Assembly: GCA_020205615.1 (NCBI GenBank) | Contig: CM035164.1 | Location: 118,607,363 to 118,671,362, forward strand | From: Panax quinquefolius | Lineage: Eukaryota > Streptophyta > Magnoliopsida > Apiales > Araliaceae | DNA length: 64,000 nt | Reading direction: 5' to 3' | Part shown: positions 11,380 through 22,113 of the stretch, piece by piece | How positions within the stretch are numbered: position 1 is the first letter of the stretch | Layout of the letters: every line of letters begins with the position of its first letter | Made by a program: the position numbers and the translations under genes | The notes under the pieces: generated by a model | What the model saw: the letters and a program-made list of their open reading frames with translations, nothing else | Told to the model about the DNA's origin: nothing | Database searches by the model: none

Positions 11380-11979
11380 ATGAGGTGCAAACTTGGATAA
11401 CTCTGCAAACTTCGCCTCGTACTAGAACACCGTCATGTTATTTTATTCCAATCTAATAAACTCCACCTCCTTCATATGACAAATACTTTCAGGAAAATAC
11501 TTGTCGTTAAACAGTTTTTGAAACTTTTCTCAAGACATGTTGAGTGCGGCAGACTGGGTACGCTTCATAGATTCCCTCCAGTAATCTGCCTCACTACGAA
11601 ACATAAAGGTGGCGAATGGAATATTCTGTTCCTCCGTGCATCCCAAGACATCGAATATCTTGGTAATTTTCTTGACACACGTTTTAGCCTTGATCGGATC
11701 CGGCTTTCCCGCAATTTCTGGTGGTCCCAACTCTTTGAACTGCTTGGCTGTGACAAGCCGCGCATTGCTATCATTTCCACCCATATTTTGTACACGAGTC
11801 TCCCTCGTCTGGGTTTGCATGAACTGCAAAAAGCTTCTAAACATCCCATCATTCATCATTTGTTCGGTAGTGTTGTTTACAGGAGGAATATTGCCTTCCT
11901 GTTGCACGTTCCCCTGGGTGGTGATTAAAGGTGTTTCCACGGTCTCATTCAATCCATTGTTAATATTTGCATCTGCCAT
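11380..11979 (-). pseudogene. Element A gag N-terminal region
   Basis: The minus-strand frame ending at 11530 encodes the gag start and first capsid-like helices. The likely start is the Met of MADANINNG near 11979, not the upstream Met at 12021, because that one lies in the leader. It shows a Gln/Asn-rich N-terminal tail (QGNVQQEGN) and the conserved stretch around FATFMFRSEADYWRE. It continues out of frame (about 11530-11380, with a stop near 11422) into the gag C-terminus at 11379. At least one frameshift and one stop break gag. A decayed relative of the same region is at 24210-24657. Confidence 0.85.
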
Positions 11980-12152
11980 TCTCAAATACTGCCACAAAAC
12001 AAGGGTTAATTGACATGTCACATATTATCCATAAACTATGACCGACCAAATAAATACCAAATAAACTTAATCAGGTCATACTAGCGAAGGAATTCCCCGT
12101 CTCTCCCCTTCTAGTTCTTGTCTCACATCTCAGACAGGGATCATATCCCTAA

Positions 12153-12164
12153 GCTTTGATACTA
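12153..12164 (-). promoter_or_regulatory. Element A primer-binding site (initiator tRNA-Met type)
   Basis: On minus, two bases after the LTR end GCGTCACA, the sequence is TAGTATCAAAGC. Element C has TGGTATCAAAGC at the same place. The usual plant initiator-Met primer site is TGGTATCAGAGC, so this copy differs by two bases. It marks the right LTR as the 5' LTR and fixes the minus orientation of A. Confidence 0.8.
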
Positions 12165-12166
12165 AT

Positions 12167-14414
12167 TGTGACGCCCCCAAAATAGATATACATCACCCAT
12201 TCTGAGTCGCCAAATACAAGATACAAAAATAAATACAACATCGGTAATACAATTATCTTGTAAAATATGACAACACATATACTGTGAGTTTGAATACAAA
12301 TATTGTCTAATAGACAGTATACAAACTCAAAAGGAGTCCTCATTACAATTATTGATACACTATTTTACAAAATAGTGAGGACTACTAAAACAACTATCCT
12401 GAACCATCACTCCAAACCCCGGCTAGTTCCTGCTATGTTCTCATCTCCTGAGAAGAAAAATGGAACAAAAAGGAAAATGGTGAGCTCAACTAGCCCAGTA
12501 AAGAATATTATGACTAAGATAATATACAACAAATTATCAATAGTCTTAAACAGGGAAAAATCTTATAGAATATAATAGACAACAAGTTTTAGATCAACAA
12601 CTGCAGTGGAAACATCAATCCATTAGAAGAGTCAAGTAGAGAAATAATTCTACTATCTTCTAAGATTTAAAAGTCCATCATCAATATTTTATCCCTGTAA
12701 CATCAATCAATATACATCTTGAAACAAATATTCATCTTTGCACTACAGACCAAAGATATTCATTTGTATCACCAGTTGGTCATGTTCATCTCAACACCTG
12801 TTCATCTTTGCACAACGGGCCAAAGATATTCATCAGTTAAACATTCATCTTTGCACTACAGGACAAAGATATTCAGTAATATCATCATTTAGGACTGAAG
12901 ATGATGAAAAATATCTTAAAGAAAATGAATCCAGTGAGACAAAATGACAAATATTAGGGATTCGTATTACAGTTTATCCAAGTTCAATAATACTCCATAA
13001 TAACCAATTGTGAAACACAATTCAAAAATAAAGATCAAAATATGGATACAATCAAAGATAGTAACCATAATAGACATCTTGGATAAAGAAAAAAAAATTC
13101 ATTTTTTCTGTGAATAGTACCGTATTCGTGAATAGTAAACCCGACACAAAAAGGTAGAAATTCCACAATAAAATCCATACCAATATTTCGGTATAATGAT
13201 ATTGAAAGAATAAAATCATTATGAAAAAAATAACATACCTTACCTCAAAAGAATAGTACTTCCGGCTGAAATATCATGTATAAGACTGAAGGAAACTTGC
13301 ACTGATGAATAGCAACTCACAAAGAATCTAAATACTCACAAAATACGCTCGATAATATAGAGAGAGAAAGAGAGAAAACTTATTTCTGGTGTGATTTTCA
13401 ATTCTAACTAAGCACCCCATTTATAGGAAAATGCTTAGAACGCCATAAAGCGACTAACTAACTCTACACCACGATGGCTTTACTTGATACTATTCAAGCC
13501 CACCACTTTTGAAAATAAATTCCAGCACATTTCGTTTCTCACCAACCAAAACCGGGGTCCACCATGTTTTTAATAAACGTTTATTTCTGAAACTTTAACA
13601 ATTCATAATAAATAGCCCTTTTATCAGAAAAATACGAATTATATGTCCATTCCATAGGAAATCGAATTCTCTGCAACTTTGTAAGTTTAAGTTTTTCCAA
13701 ATTTCAAACAGAAAATGTCTGAAATCCACATATGTATACGGACGATTTTTAATACCTTCATTCCGATAAAATACTGATAAAATACCTCAACATTAATTCC
13801 ATCATTTATAACCACAATAAATATATCCATCATTTATATCCACATAAAATAAATATTTCCTTATCATATAAATCAATAATTAATTATTCACAAATAATAT
13901 TACAGAATCACAATTATGACAACCGTGTCGCTTTTCGGAAAGAGGGGCTTTTCGATAAGGATTTCTCCTTACTGGCGCGCAATTAGGTGACCAAACCCCT
14001 TTCCTGCATGTAACTTCCTTAGACATTGCCAATAATGCTATCTCGACAATATTATTCAAATAATATGAATTATTGATCCGATAAAGGAGATATCGACAAA
14101 TGACAATTATTGAAACAACAATAATATAAAATATCAACGTAGTAATTATTGAATCAATAAAATAAAATATTGAATAATTCTTACCGTAATAATTATTGAG
14201 TAATGCCTTCTTACGTAAGAATCAATAATTTAAAAATTGTGCAATACTGTAAAGCCTTCTTTATGCAACCGCCACAGACATCAGATTTAAACCATCTAAT
14301 ATTCCAACAAGTGTTAATTGTGAATAACTACGCCAAGTATTTATAAAAACTCAAACTTGTCATTTTCTTTATTCGACGGTTATCTGTTATAGGGCCCACA
14401 AATGGCTGCGCCGT
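12167..14414 (-). mobile_element. Right (5') LTR of element A, first part
   Basis: Starts TGTGACGCCCCC beside the primer-binding site and runs to 14414, where element B is inserted; the rest is at 28130-28336. It matches the solo LTR at 40764-43234 closely, including the attcatctttgcactaca repeats at 12730-12880, and is clearly less like the left LTR of A. It contains the putative TATA box at 13418-13427 on minus. Confidence 0.88.
14410..14414. repeat. Target duplication of element B, left copy
   Basis: GCCGT here and GCCAT at 28125-28129, immediately outside the TG..CA ends of element B. The single G/A difference is what loss of a methylated CpG would give. The uninterrupted LTR at about 7780 reads gccgtcgtacgg, which spans the join exactly. 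Confidence 0.8.
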
Positions 14415-15732
14415 TGTTGATCGAATTATCCCAATTATTATGCCCAATTATGAACTATAAACTAGTTATCAAATTATCCCAATTATTATGCCTAATGAAT
14501 TGTTAACAGGAATTCTCAAATGCCAAAAGTCCTTTTCCAAGTGATCAATTGACTTCTATTTAATCCAGATTAATCTTGCTATATTCATATGCAAAACAAT
14601 TTAATTAAACTCCTTCAATTCCAATTCCTTATGTGTTACATGCGGTGAACAGATATTTTCATTCAATTCACAAACCTAATTATTCACCATACAAATAACT
14701 AAGTCACATGCTATCATGCCCATTTTTAACCCTAGAATTCCTCTTTCAATTCCTTCTAGAGTAATAAGGTAATTACTGATCAAATAATTAATCAATAAGC
14801 TCAAGACAAGATAAACAATTCACTTTGACATAAATAATTATAATAAATCAAATAACTAATTTATAGACATAAAAGGTTCAATTGAAATCTTAATAAAAGA
14901 GTTCGTTCATAATTAATGAATTGAAACCAAGAATCCACAACTGAATAGACATTAAAAGATAAAAGTATGATAAGAGAATAGAATAGAATCTGTTGTCAGC
15001 AAATCTGATGTTCCCCTCTTGCTCCTGCTCTTTATCTTCAATGATCTCCAAGTTGCTTCATTCTTCAAAACTAATAAGAACTAGGGTTTATGTTCTAATC
15101 TACTGGAGTGTATCCATAATCTAATCTATGTAATCTCCCTTTATTTTATGCCTTACATCATGTATTTATAGGTTACAAGTTCAATTTTTAGCTTAGGAAC
15201 AAACTCAATCCAATTTGGAGTCAAAAAGGTGTCAAAATTAAGCTCCCAAAACGCGTCCCAAGCTCGACCATCGATTTCCCGACGCCCGTGGCTGGCAAGG
15301 ACGTTGAAACCTCGCCCATTAAGCGCCCATTGCTACGCAAATAAGCTTTGATTTGGGCGGCCCGACGTTGGCACATGTTCTGACATTTTCTGCTCCGACA
15401 TCCTTTGGGAAAATGGCCATAACGTCTTTGTCCAAACTCCGATTTTGATGAATCAAGATGTTCCGAAAAGAAGAGAAGTAGATCTACAACTTTCATTCTT
15501 CGAGTTGGTCGAAATAAGGTCCAGAGAAATACGCAATTGGTTCTGAAGTGATCATGTAAATGGCAAGTCCGAAAATGCGAATCTAGCCACCCCAAACGTC
15601 CAATCCAAATAACTTTTGTCCCAATTCCTACAAAACAACGTAAAACATTCATGAATAGACACAAACACTTAAAAACATCCAAAAGATTAAGTTCAAACGC
15701 ACTCAATTCATGTGTATAAAACTCACTCATCA
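14415..15732 (-). mobile_element. Left (3') LTR of Athila-like element B, 1318 bp
   Basis: Begins TGTTGATCGA and ends ACTCATCA. It is collinear with the split right LTR of B (18755-19232 plus 27737-28124) but lacks about 275 bases near its start: after TGTTGATCGAATTA it jumps to the segment that is near 19060 in the other LTR. The 170-codon open frame at 15221-15733 on minus lies in this LTR and has no recognisable domain. Confidence 0.85.
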
Positions 15733-17260
15733 AATACCCTCAAACTTAAACCTTTGCTTGTCCTCAAGCAAAAATACAAAAGAACTAAAAATAAACAACC
15801 GAACTCAACTACATGAATGCATAAGCATGATCTACTTCCTAATATATCTACGAACCCAGTAATAAATTAGTATGATATATAGCAACCGACCTCAAAGATA
15901 CCAATGATACTCAAACAATATATCCAATCAAGTCAAATTCTATAACTCTAACCAATTAGTCAATCCAAACCTGTCATCACCCATGTTGTGTGTGTGTGCT
16001 TGTTAACCATTCTAACCAACCGCAGTTCAAGATAATCAAATAACAAACTTCTTAGAAGGAAAATTTCAGTACCAATTTAATTACTTTTGTGAACATGACA
16101 ACTCCGGTTAAAACTAAGCAATTACCAAGTATTAGGGTAAATACAAGATTTATCTATACTTTTATTCAACCACGAGGGCATTTTTGCTCTTTCTCGTGTT
16201 TTATTCATTTTTTTATTTTTTTCTCATGGCTATGCAATGTCTTATTCCCTTAGGCTTTTCAGTGTTACCTTAACGAGCTTTCGACCAACGACTCCCAAGC
16301 CATTAAGACTTTAGGGCGCTAGGTGTAAAGACAATCCCCTCGGGCTTACTTATTCAAGTAACAAAGGCCACAAAACTAGACAAGAATGCCACGGTGTTTA
16401 TTCTCTTTTTTTTTCTCTTTTTCTGGATTTTTTATTCTTTCTTTTTTTTTCATCATTTCTTTTCCATTTTTTCTTTTTTTTTCATTTTCATTTTGTATAT
16501 ATATATCCCATAGATTCCCCCAAACTCAAGCTTTTATGTCATTCCAACCTTTACCACCAATTCACTAATTTCCTTAAATTTTAACCAAGATTTTCCCTCA
16601 GAAACAAATTATGCACCCTCAACCAAGTGGATTAAAACAGTTAAACTTTAAGTGCTAACCAAGCTATAAGTTTCAGATATGTGCTCGATTATCATCATGA
16701 TCAAAATTAGAACTCATCATCAATTATCAACATTGTTCAAGTTAACATGCAAAATCAATCTTATCATAGGCCGAGCTATGACCACACCAACCGATCACAC
16801 AGATTCATGAAAAAAAAAATCAATTATACTACATGAACACATACTAATGCAACACATATATGAATATGCAAATAACTACCATGTATTATATGCAACCTAA
16901 AAAAAACACAATACTAACACATAAAAAAAATGAACTACTATGCAGATAACTAACTATATACAATACGACACTAAAATGCCCCCAAACTTAAACTAGACAT
17001 TGTCCTCAATCACTAAAATAGAAAAAATTAAAGCGAGAGGACTTCCCGAAAAATATAGCAATCTTCCTCCTCGTCCGCTTAAGTTTGGAGAATAAAGCAA
17101 GCACATGGAACAAATTGGGCACCACACTTAAATTTGACTTGAATAACCTGTAAACCATGATAGACACAATTTTATTAAATCCTAAACTACTAATATAAAA
17201 CCTAATAAAAACTAAAAATAAAAATTAAACTTGGGTTGCCTCCCAATAAGCGCTTGTTTT
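15733..17260 (-). mobile_element. Element B 3' non-coding region, pol absent
   Basis: Between gag/protease and the 3' LTR there is no reverse transcriptase, RNase H or integrase. Instead there are the non-coding marks usual near the 3' side of Athila/TAT elements: a phrase reading gcgcttattgggaggcaacc on minus (about 17233-17255), and two phrases of the type aagtttgggggc/aagtttgagggt near 16978-16992 and 15738-15752. The second may serve as a polypurine-like primer next to the LTR. The region also has T-rich runs (16395-16510). Confidence 0.7.
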
Positions 17261-17379
17261 ATAGTCTCACCGACTTCTTCAATTCTCTATCCAATTCCCC
17301 ACGAAAATTGAGGAACCTCCATCCATCAAGAATAATGTCTCTTTGGGAGGTTCCCATTAGCAAAGACCCTTGAATTAAA

Positions 17380-18618
17380 GTCACCTAGCATGCTCTTTGT
17401 AGATAGGTTCCCTATTAAGAACGTCCAACAACTAGGTGTTTTCTCCATTATGTCTATGATCAGATTGGCGCATGGAAGCTTGTCAAACACAATGGGCTCT
17501 TCCTCTATCTTCTCCTTTTCAACCCACCATGACTACAAAGTTGTACTAGCTCTTATGTCAAAAAGAGCTTTGCTTACATTTGATCGCTTAATTGGGCATG
17601 GTTTTGTAAAACTGCCCGGATTCTTGAACTTTGGTGGAGGAGGCACATGGGATACTAATGAAATTGGTTCATCCTCGTTGAATCTTACAGTTAAATCTTC
17701 GCAGATCTCCTTTTCTTGGTCCCCAAGTCTTTCCTCTCTTTCAACATCTATATCATTTGGCACATCCGGTTACAGATTTGGTTCGGGCTCACCATCAGTC
17801 TCGGAATTAATGTCATAGAGCCAAGTGTATTGAGGACAAATGTTCGAGGCATTGGTTAGTTGTTCCGTTTGGTTCGTAAAATTTTGACTCAACGTCTCTT
17901 GATTAATCCTCCTCTCCTCACATGAATCTATGTACTTGGACAAAACTTCCTCCAAATTTGAATGTTCTTCCTGTTGTAGTGGAGGTGGACACGAGAAATC
18001 CGGTGGGTATATTGGAGTTGGAGCATAAAATTGATCTTGATGCGTATGGCTTCATGAAAAATTCGGGTGATATCCCCAATCCTGATAATAGTTATTGGGA
18101 TAGACATAATTGTTGGGGTAATTACCACCATATGGTACCGGCTCGAAACTGGTGGTGCATTGATGATTCATATGATTTCTAGCACAATAATCACAAGTAA
18201 CCGCCACACTTTGACGATGTTGAGCTTCAAAAGTGTCGAACATCTTCGAAAGTGTCTCAATTTGTGCTGATAATACAGAAAGTGCTGTCGCGAGTCCATC
18301 ATTCTCCGCTCCCCTTGGCTGAGTCATTTTCGTCATCCTTCGACTCTGTTGGGCTGTGATAACCTCCAACGTCTTCAAATTTTCCTCAATTTGTATTGGC
18401 TCTGGATTATATGCATTTTGAATCGAATACGGTTGGGTAGATCGATTATAGCTCCCTATGAACTGAGCTGATTCCCAATTGATGGCACATTGATCTGTAG
18501 TATGACTCCTAGCACATAACTCATAACCCATTGCTACTTGTTGTGTGGATGGTGGGCTCCATGTTTCCATTGGTCGAGTCATGTTCGTGTATGGCCATTG
18601 ATACGCAAAGTCATCCAT
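17380..18618 (-). pseudogene. Element B partial gag and protease-like region
   Basis: Minus-strand Athila-like gag tail. The 188-codon frame 18618-18052 starts about 110 bases after the primer-binding site, so the usual long capsid part is missing. It holds a duplicated knuckle unit: C35-H39-C44, whose first Cys is replaced by Tyr, and a complete C142-C145-H149-C154. It ends with the HPNFS phrase typical of Athila gag. After frame breaks come a helical, Gln-rich stretch (17955-17770) and a protease-like piece (17763-17533) with NPGSFT and KALFDIRAS. In the latter the catalytic DLGAS-type motif has become DIRAS, so the protease is dead. A gag-only body with full LTRs resembles non-autonomous TR-GAG elements; that label is inference. 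Confidence 0.72.
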
Positions 18619-18730
18619 GGTACCTGAAAAGAGAGAAAGAAAAAAAAATTGAAAGAGAATTAAAGAAAAAAAATGTTTAAATTAAAACTAATTTGATAAA
18701 AATTAATATTGGCAAAATTATTAAACTAAT

Positions 18731-18748
18731 TCCCCGGCAGCGGTGCCA
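18731..18748 (-). promoter_or_regulatory. Element B primer-binding site (tRNA-Asp type)
   Basis: Minus strand reads TGGCACCGCTGCCGGGGA, six bases inside the LTR that starts at 18755. It is close to the Athila primer site TGGCGCCGTTGCCGGGGA, which pairs with the 3' end of tRNA-Asp. It shows that 18755 onward is the 5' LTR of a minus-strand element. Confidence 0.85.
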
Positions 18749-18754
18749 AAAACT

Positions 18755-19232
18755 TGTTGATCGATTTCGCAATCAATGAATACGTGCAAGTATACACGGT
18801 CAACAAGTAATAAAGTGAAAGTAGAGTATCGTTCCCATGAGAAATTATTTAATAAAAATTACCAAGTTCTACTCTTAACCAAATCAATTTTATTTGAACA
18901 ACCATAAAATGTGATTTTTATAATTAAGAAAATTAAATTAAACAATTAAAAGAGATTATTCTAAAATAAAACAAATAAACAAAACTAAGATTTTAACGAA
19001 TGAATTCAGATAAATAAGGATTAAGACTCCAATATCCCCATTATGAACTGTAAATCAATTATCCAATTATCCCAATTATTATGCCTACTGAATTGTTAAC
19101 AGGAATTCTCAAATGCCAAAAGTCCTTTTCCAAGTGATCAATTGCCTTCTATTTAATCCACATTAATCTTGCTATATTCTTATGCAAAACAATTGAATTA
19201 AACTCTTTCCAATCCCAATTCCTTATGTGTTA
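18755..19232 (-). mobile_element. Right (5') LTR of element B, first part
   Basis: Starts TGTTGATCGATT next to the primer-binding site and matches the left LTR of B from about 19040 on. It is broken at 19232 by element C. It resumes at 27737, but at a point equivalent to 15355 in the left LTR, so about 700 bases of B are missing at the far side of C. Confidence 0.85.
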
Positions 19233-22100
19233 TGTGACGCCCCCAAAATCGGTATACATCACCCATCTTGAGTCGCCAGATACATGGTACATAATTCAAA
19301 TACAACTTAATAATACAACCTACGTACAATAATACGACAAAAACATAAACCGTGAGTTTGAATACAAATATTGTCTACTAGAGAGTATACAAACTCAAAA
19401 GGAGTCCTCATTACAATTATTATCACACTATTTCATGTATTAGTGAGGACTACTAATGCAAACATCTAGACCATCACTCGCTCCCCGACTAGTCCCAAAT
19501 ACGCTCTCATTTCAAGAGAACAAAAAAAGAAAAGGGTGAGCTCAACTAGCCCAAGAAGAAATATTATGACTAAGATAATGCGTAATAAATTATCAATAGC
19601 CTTCAACAAAGATAACAACCGATAGAATATAATAGACAACAAGTTTTAGATCAAAATTGCAATGAATAAGCAATCCATTAAAGAGTCAAGTAGAGAATAA
19701 AATCTACTATCTTCTATGATTTAAAAGGTTTTTCATCACTTTTATCATTGGGACTCACTTAATAAATAATCCACATCATCGAATCACCCCGCACTACTAC
19801 CAAGGATATTCTTTAGTATCACGACCACAAATTATCCATGCACTACGCCAAGAAGGACATTCGTGTATTCATTAATGGTCATGATCATAGCCAACAATCA
19901 TCCATCAATGCAATGCACGGGCCAATGAACGAGGACTTTTACCACATCATTTGTAACATTACTAATCATGATTACACCGAATAATCCCCGGTCATAATCA
20001 TACCAAGTCCATCTATGCACTACAAAGCCACATATGACTTTCAATAAAATATAAACAATGAGGATGATGACAATGATATAAGAATTCAATAAAACAAGTT
20101 CAAGAATTAATTTGTCCAGAACCAATAACGTCCAAATTGTCAACATGATATTTCTTTGTGGAGTAAAATTCAAGAATGCTCGTAAGAATATTTCCATGAA
20201 AAGATATCGGATGAAGCGCAAATATCAAGGATATTCCACTAATTTCATGGATTATGTAAGTCAAAACTTTAACCAACCGAGTATAATAAAGAATGAAATA
20301 ACAAAAGAAATCACCATGCATGCGATAGATCGCATGCAAAAGTTATTCCAATGTAATAATAAATAACGAAATCAGTCCCACAGAAAACGCATGCATGTGA
20401 TATATTCAAATGTAATAATAAAGATTTTAATCAGTCCCACAGAAAATGCATGTACATGTGATATTCCAACAGAATAATAAAAAGATTTTAACGGAACCGT
20501 CCCAAATTCCTAATAATAAAGAAACGCATGCATGTGATATTCCAATGTAAATAATAAAGACGGAATCCAGTCCCAAGTAGAACGCACACATACACGATAT
20601 TATTCCAAATGTAATAATAAAGAATGGAATAATAGAAGAATTTCACCAAGTATGCGTAGATTTCAGATGACAAAGTTATTCCAATATAATAACAAAGAAT
20701 GGAATAATGTAAGTTCTCTTCATGAAGACGAAAAAAGAAAGAAAGAAACAAATAATATTCCCTACCTTAGAAGAAACTCGGATATAGAAGTAGTGAAGTA
20801 ATAGTATACTTTTCTTCTTTCTCTCTATAATTTCTCTCTATAATAATTGCTTTCTATAGCTTTAGTGAATTGGTGAGAAATGAAGGAAGAATGAGCTTCT
20901 ATTTATAGGAAAATATAGTTTCGATAATTGCACGCTTTGGGACTCAAAAATTACAAAGATAATACCTCCAACTTTTCTTTCATTTTAATTTAGTCCTCAA
21001 GTATTATCAATCTTGCACCAACTCCCCTAATAGTAAATCATGTGAATCAATAGTACAATCATGTGAATAAATAGTATAATCATGTGAATAAATAGTATAA
21101 TCATGTGAAAAAATTAATTACAATATAGTACCTTCAACTATACCTCCATTTTTAACTTAGTCATGCAAGTATTATCAATCTTGCACCACCACCCCTAATA
21201 GTATAAGAATGTGAATCAATAAGTACCTCGTGAATAATAACTCGTGAATAGTAACTCGTAAGAATCGTATAGTAGTACACACCTAAAAAGTGCTCCAATA
21301 CCCGAAAGTGAACAATATAACCTCCGACATCAATTATCATCGAAATAAATGTCAATTTCCACTAACACTAATAATCCCAATACAATGGAACAATCAATTT
21401 CATCTTTAATCAACACAACTTATTCATCATTAATATTATAACTCACAATATTTAACAACCGTGTCGCTCCTGTGAAAGAGGGGGCTTTCCGATAAGGATT
21501 TCTCCTTATCACACGCAATTAGGTGACCAAACCTCTCCTCGATGTAACTTCTGCATATCATTAATATTGCAAATAATAATATGAATAACTTTGTCATCTC
21601 AATTATTGATTTAATAATAATAAATATTATGCAGATGATATTGTGATAATAATTGAATCAATAATACGAGATATATGATGCAAAGAATTATCGTAGTAAT
21701 AATCGAGTATAACCGAGTGACTTCTCACGTAAGCATCAATAATCAATACCGCAGTGCTACTATGCAACCACGCCAGACATCGCATTTTTAACACCGGGTG
21801 TTTCAACAAATAAACTGTAAAACTTTCGCCATTATTTTCATAAAGTATTATTTTGTCGCTTTCAATCCGACAATAATTTCGCTGTGGGGTCCACTAATGA
21901 TTGTAGATATTCATTGCATTTGGATATTCCCCGACAAAAAGAATATTCCCCACCAATCGAATATTATATAACAACTCATGCATTTTGTAAAATTTATAAA
22001 TATTACCCACAACTATAACATTATATCAAATCCACACCATAATATTTAAAAAATTATTTCGAGAAAATTAAATCTTTATTCATAAAATCTGGGTCTCACA
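19233..22100 (-). mobile_element. Left (3') LTR of element C, 2868 bp
   Basis: TGTGACGCCCCC to GGGTCTCACA. Same family as the LTR at 5129 and nearly the same as 24825-27736. Putative TATA box on minus at 20899-20909. Short repeats lie at 21030-21110 (catgtgaataaatagtata) and near-palindromic ttattcc units at 20280-20700. Plus and minus open frames at 19898-20751 are non-coding shadows. Confidence 0.88.
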
Positions 22101-22113
22101 ATCTCCCTCCTTA
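22101..22113 (-). promoter_or_regulatory. Element C polypurine tract
   Basis: On minus the bases just before the LTR are AAGGAGGGAGAT, followed by TGTGAGACC. This is the expected plus-strand primer at the 3' LTR. Element A has lost the equivalent site. Confidence 0.7.

Noticed and set aside
11476..12013. Plus-strand frames of 134 and 150 codons
   Set aside because: Antisense of gag of element A, whose minus-strand reading has family features.
15221..15733. 170-codon minus-strand frame
   Set aside because: Lies wholly inside the LTR of element B; the homologous part at 27737-28124 does not keep the frame.
17390..18270. Plus-strand frames at 17390-17818, 17922-18182 and 18067-18270
   Set aside because: Antisense shadows of the gag and protease-like remnant of element B.
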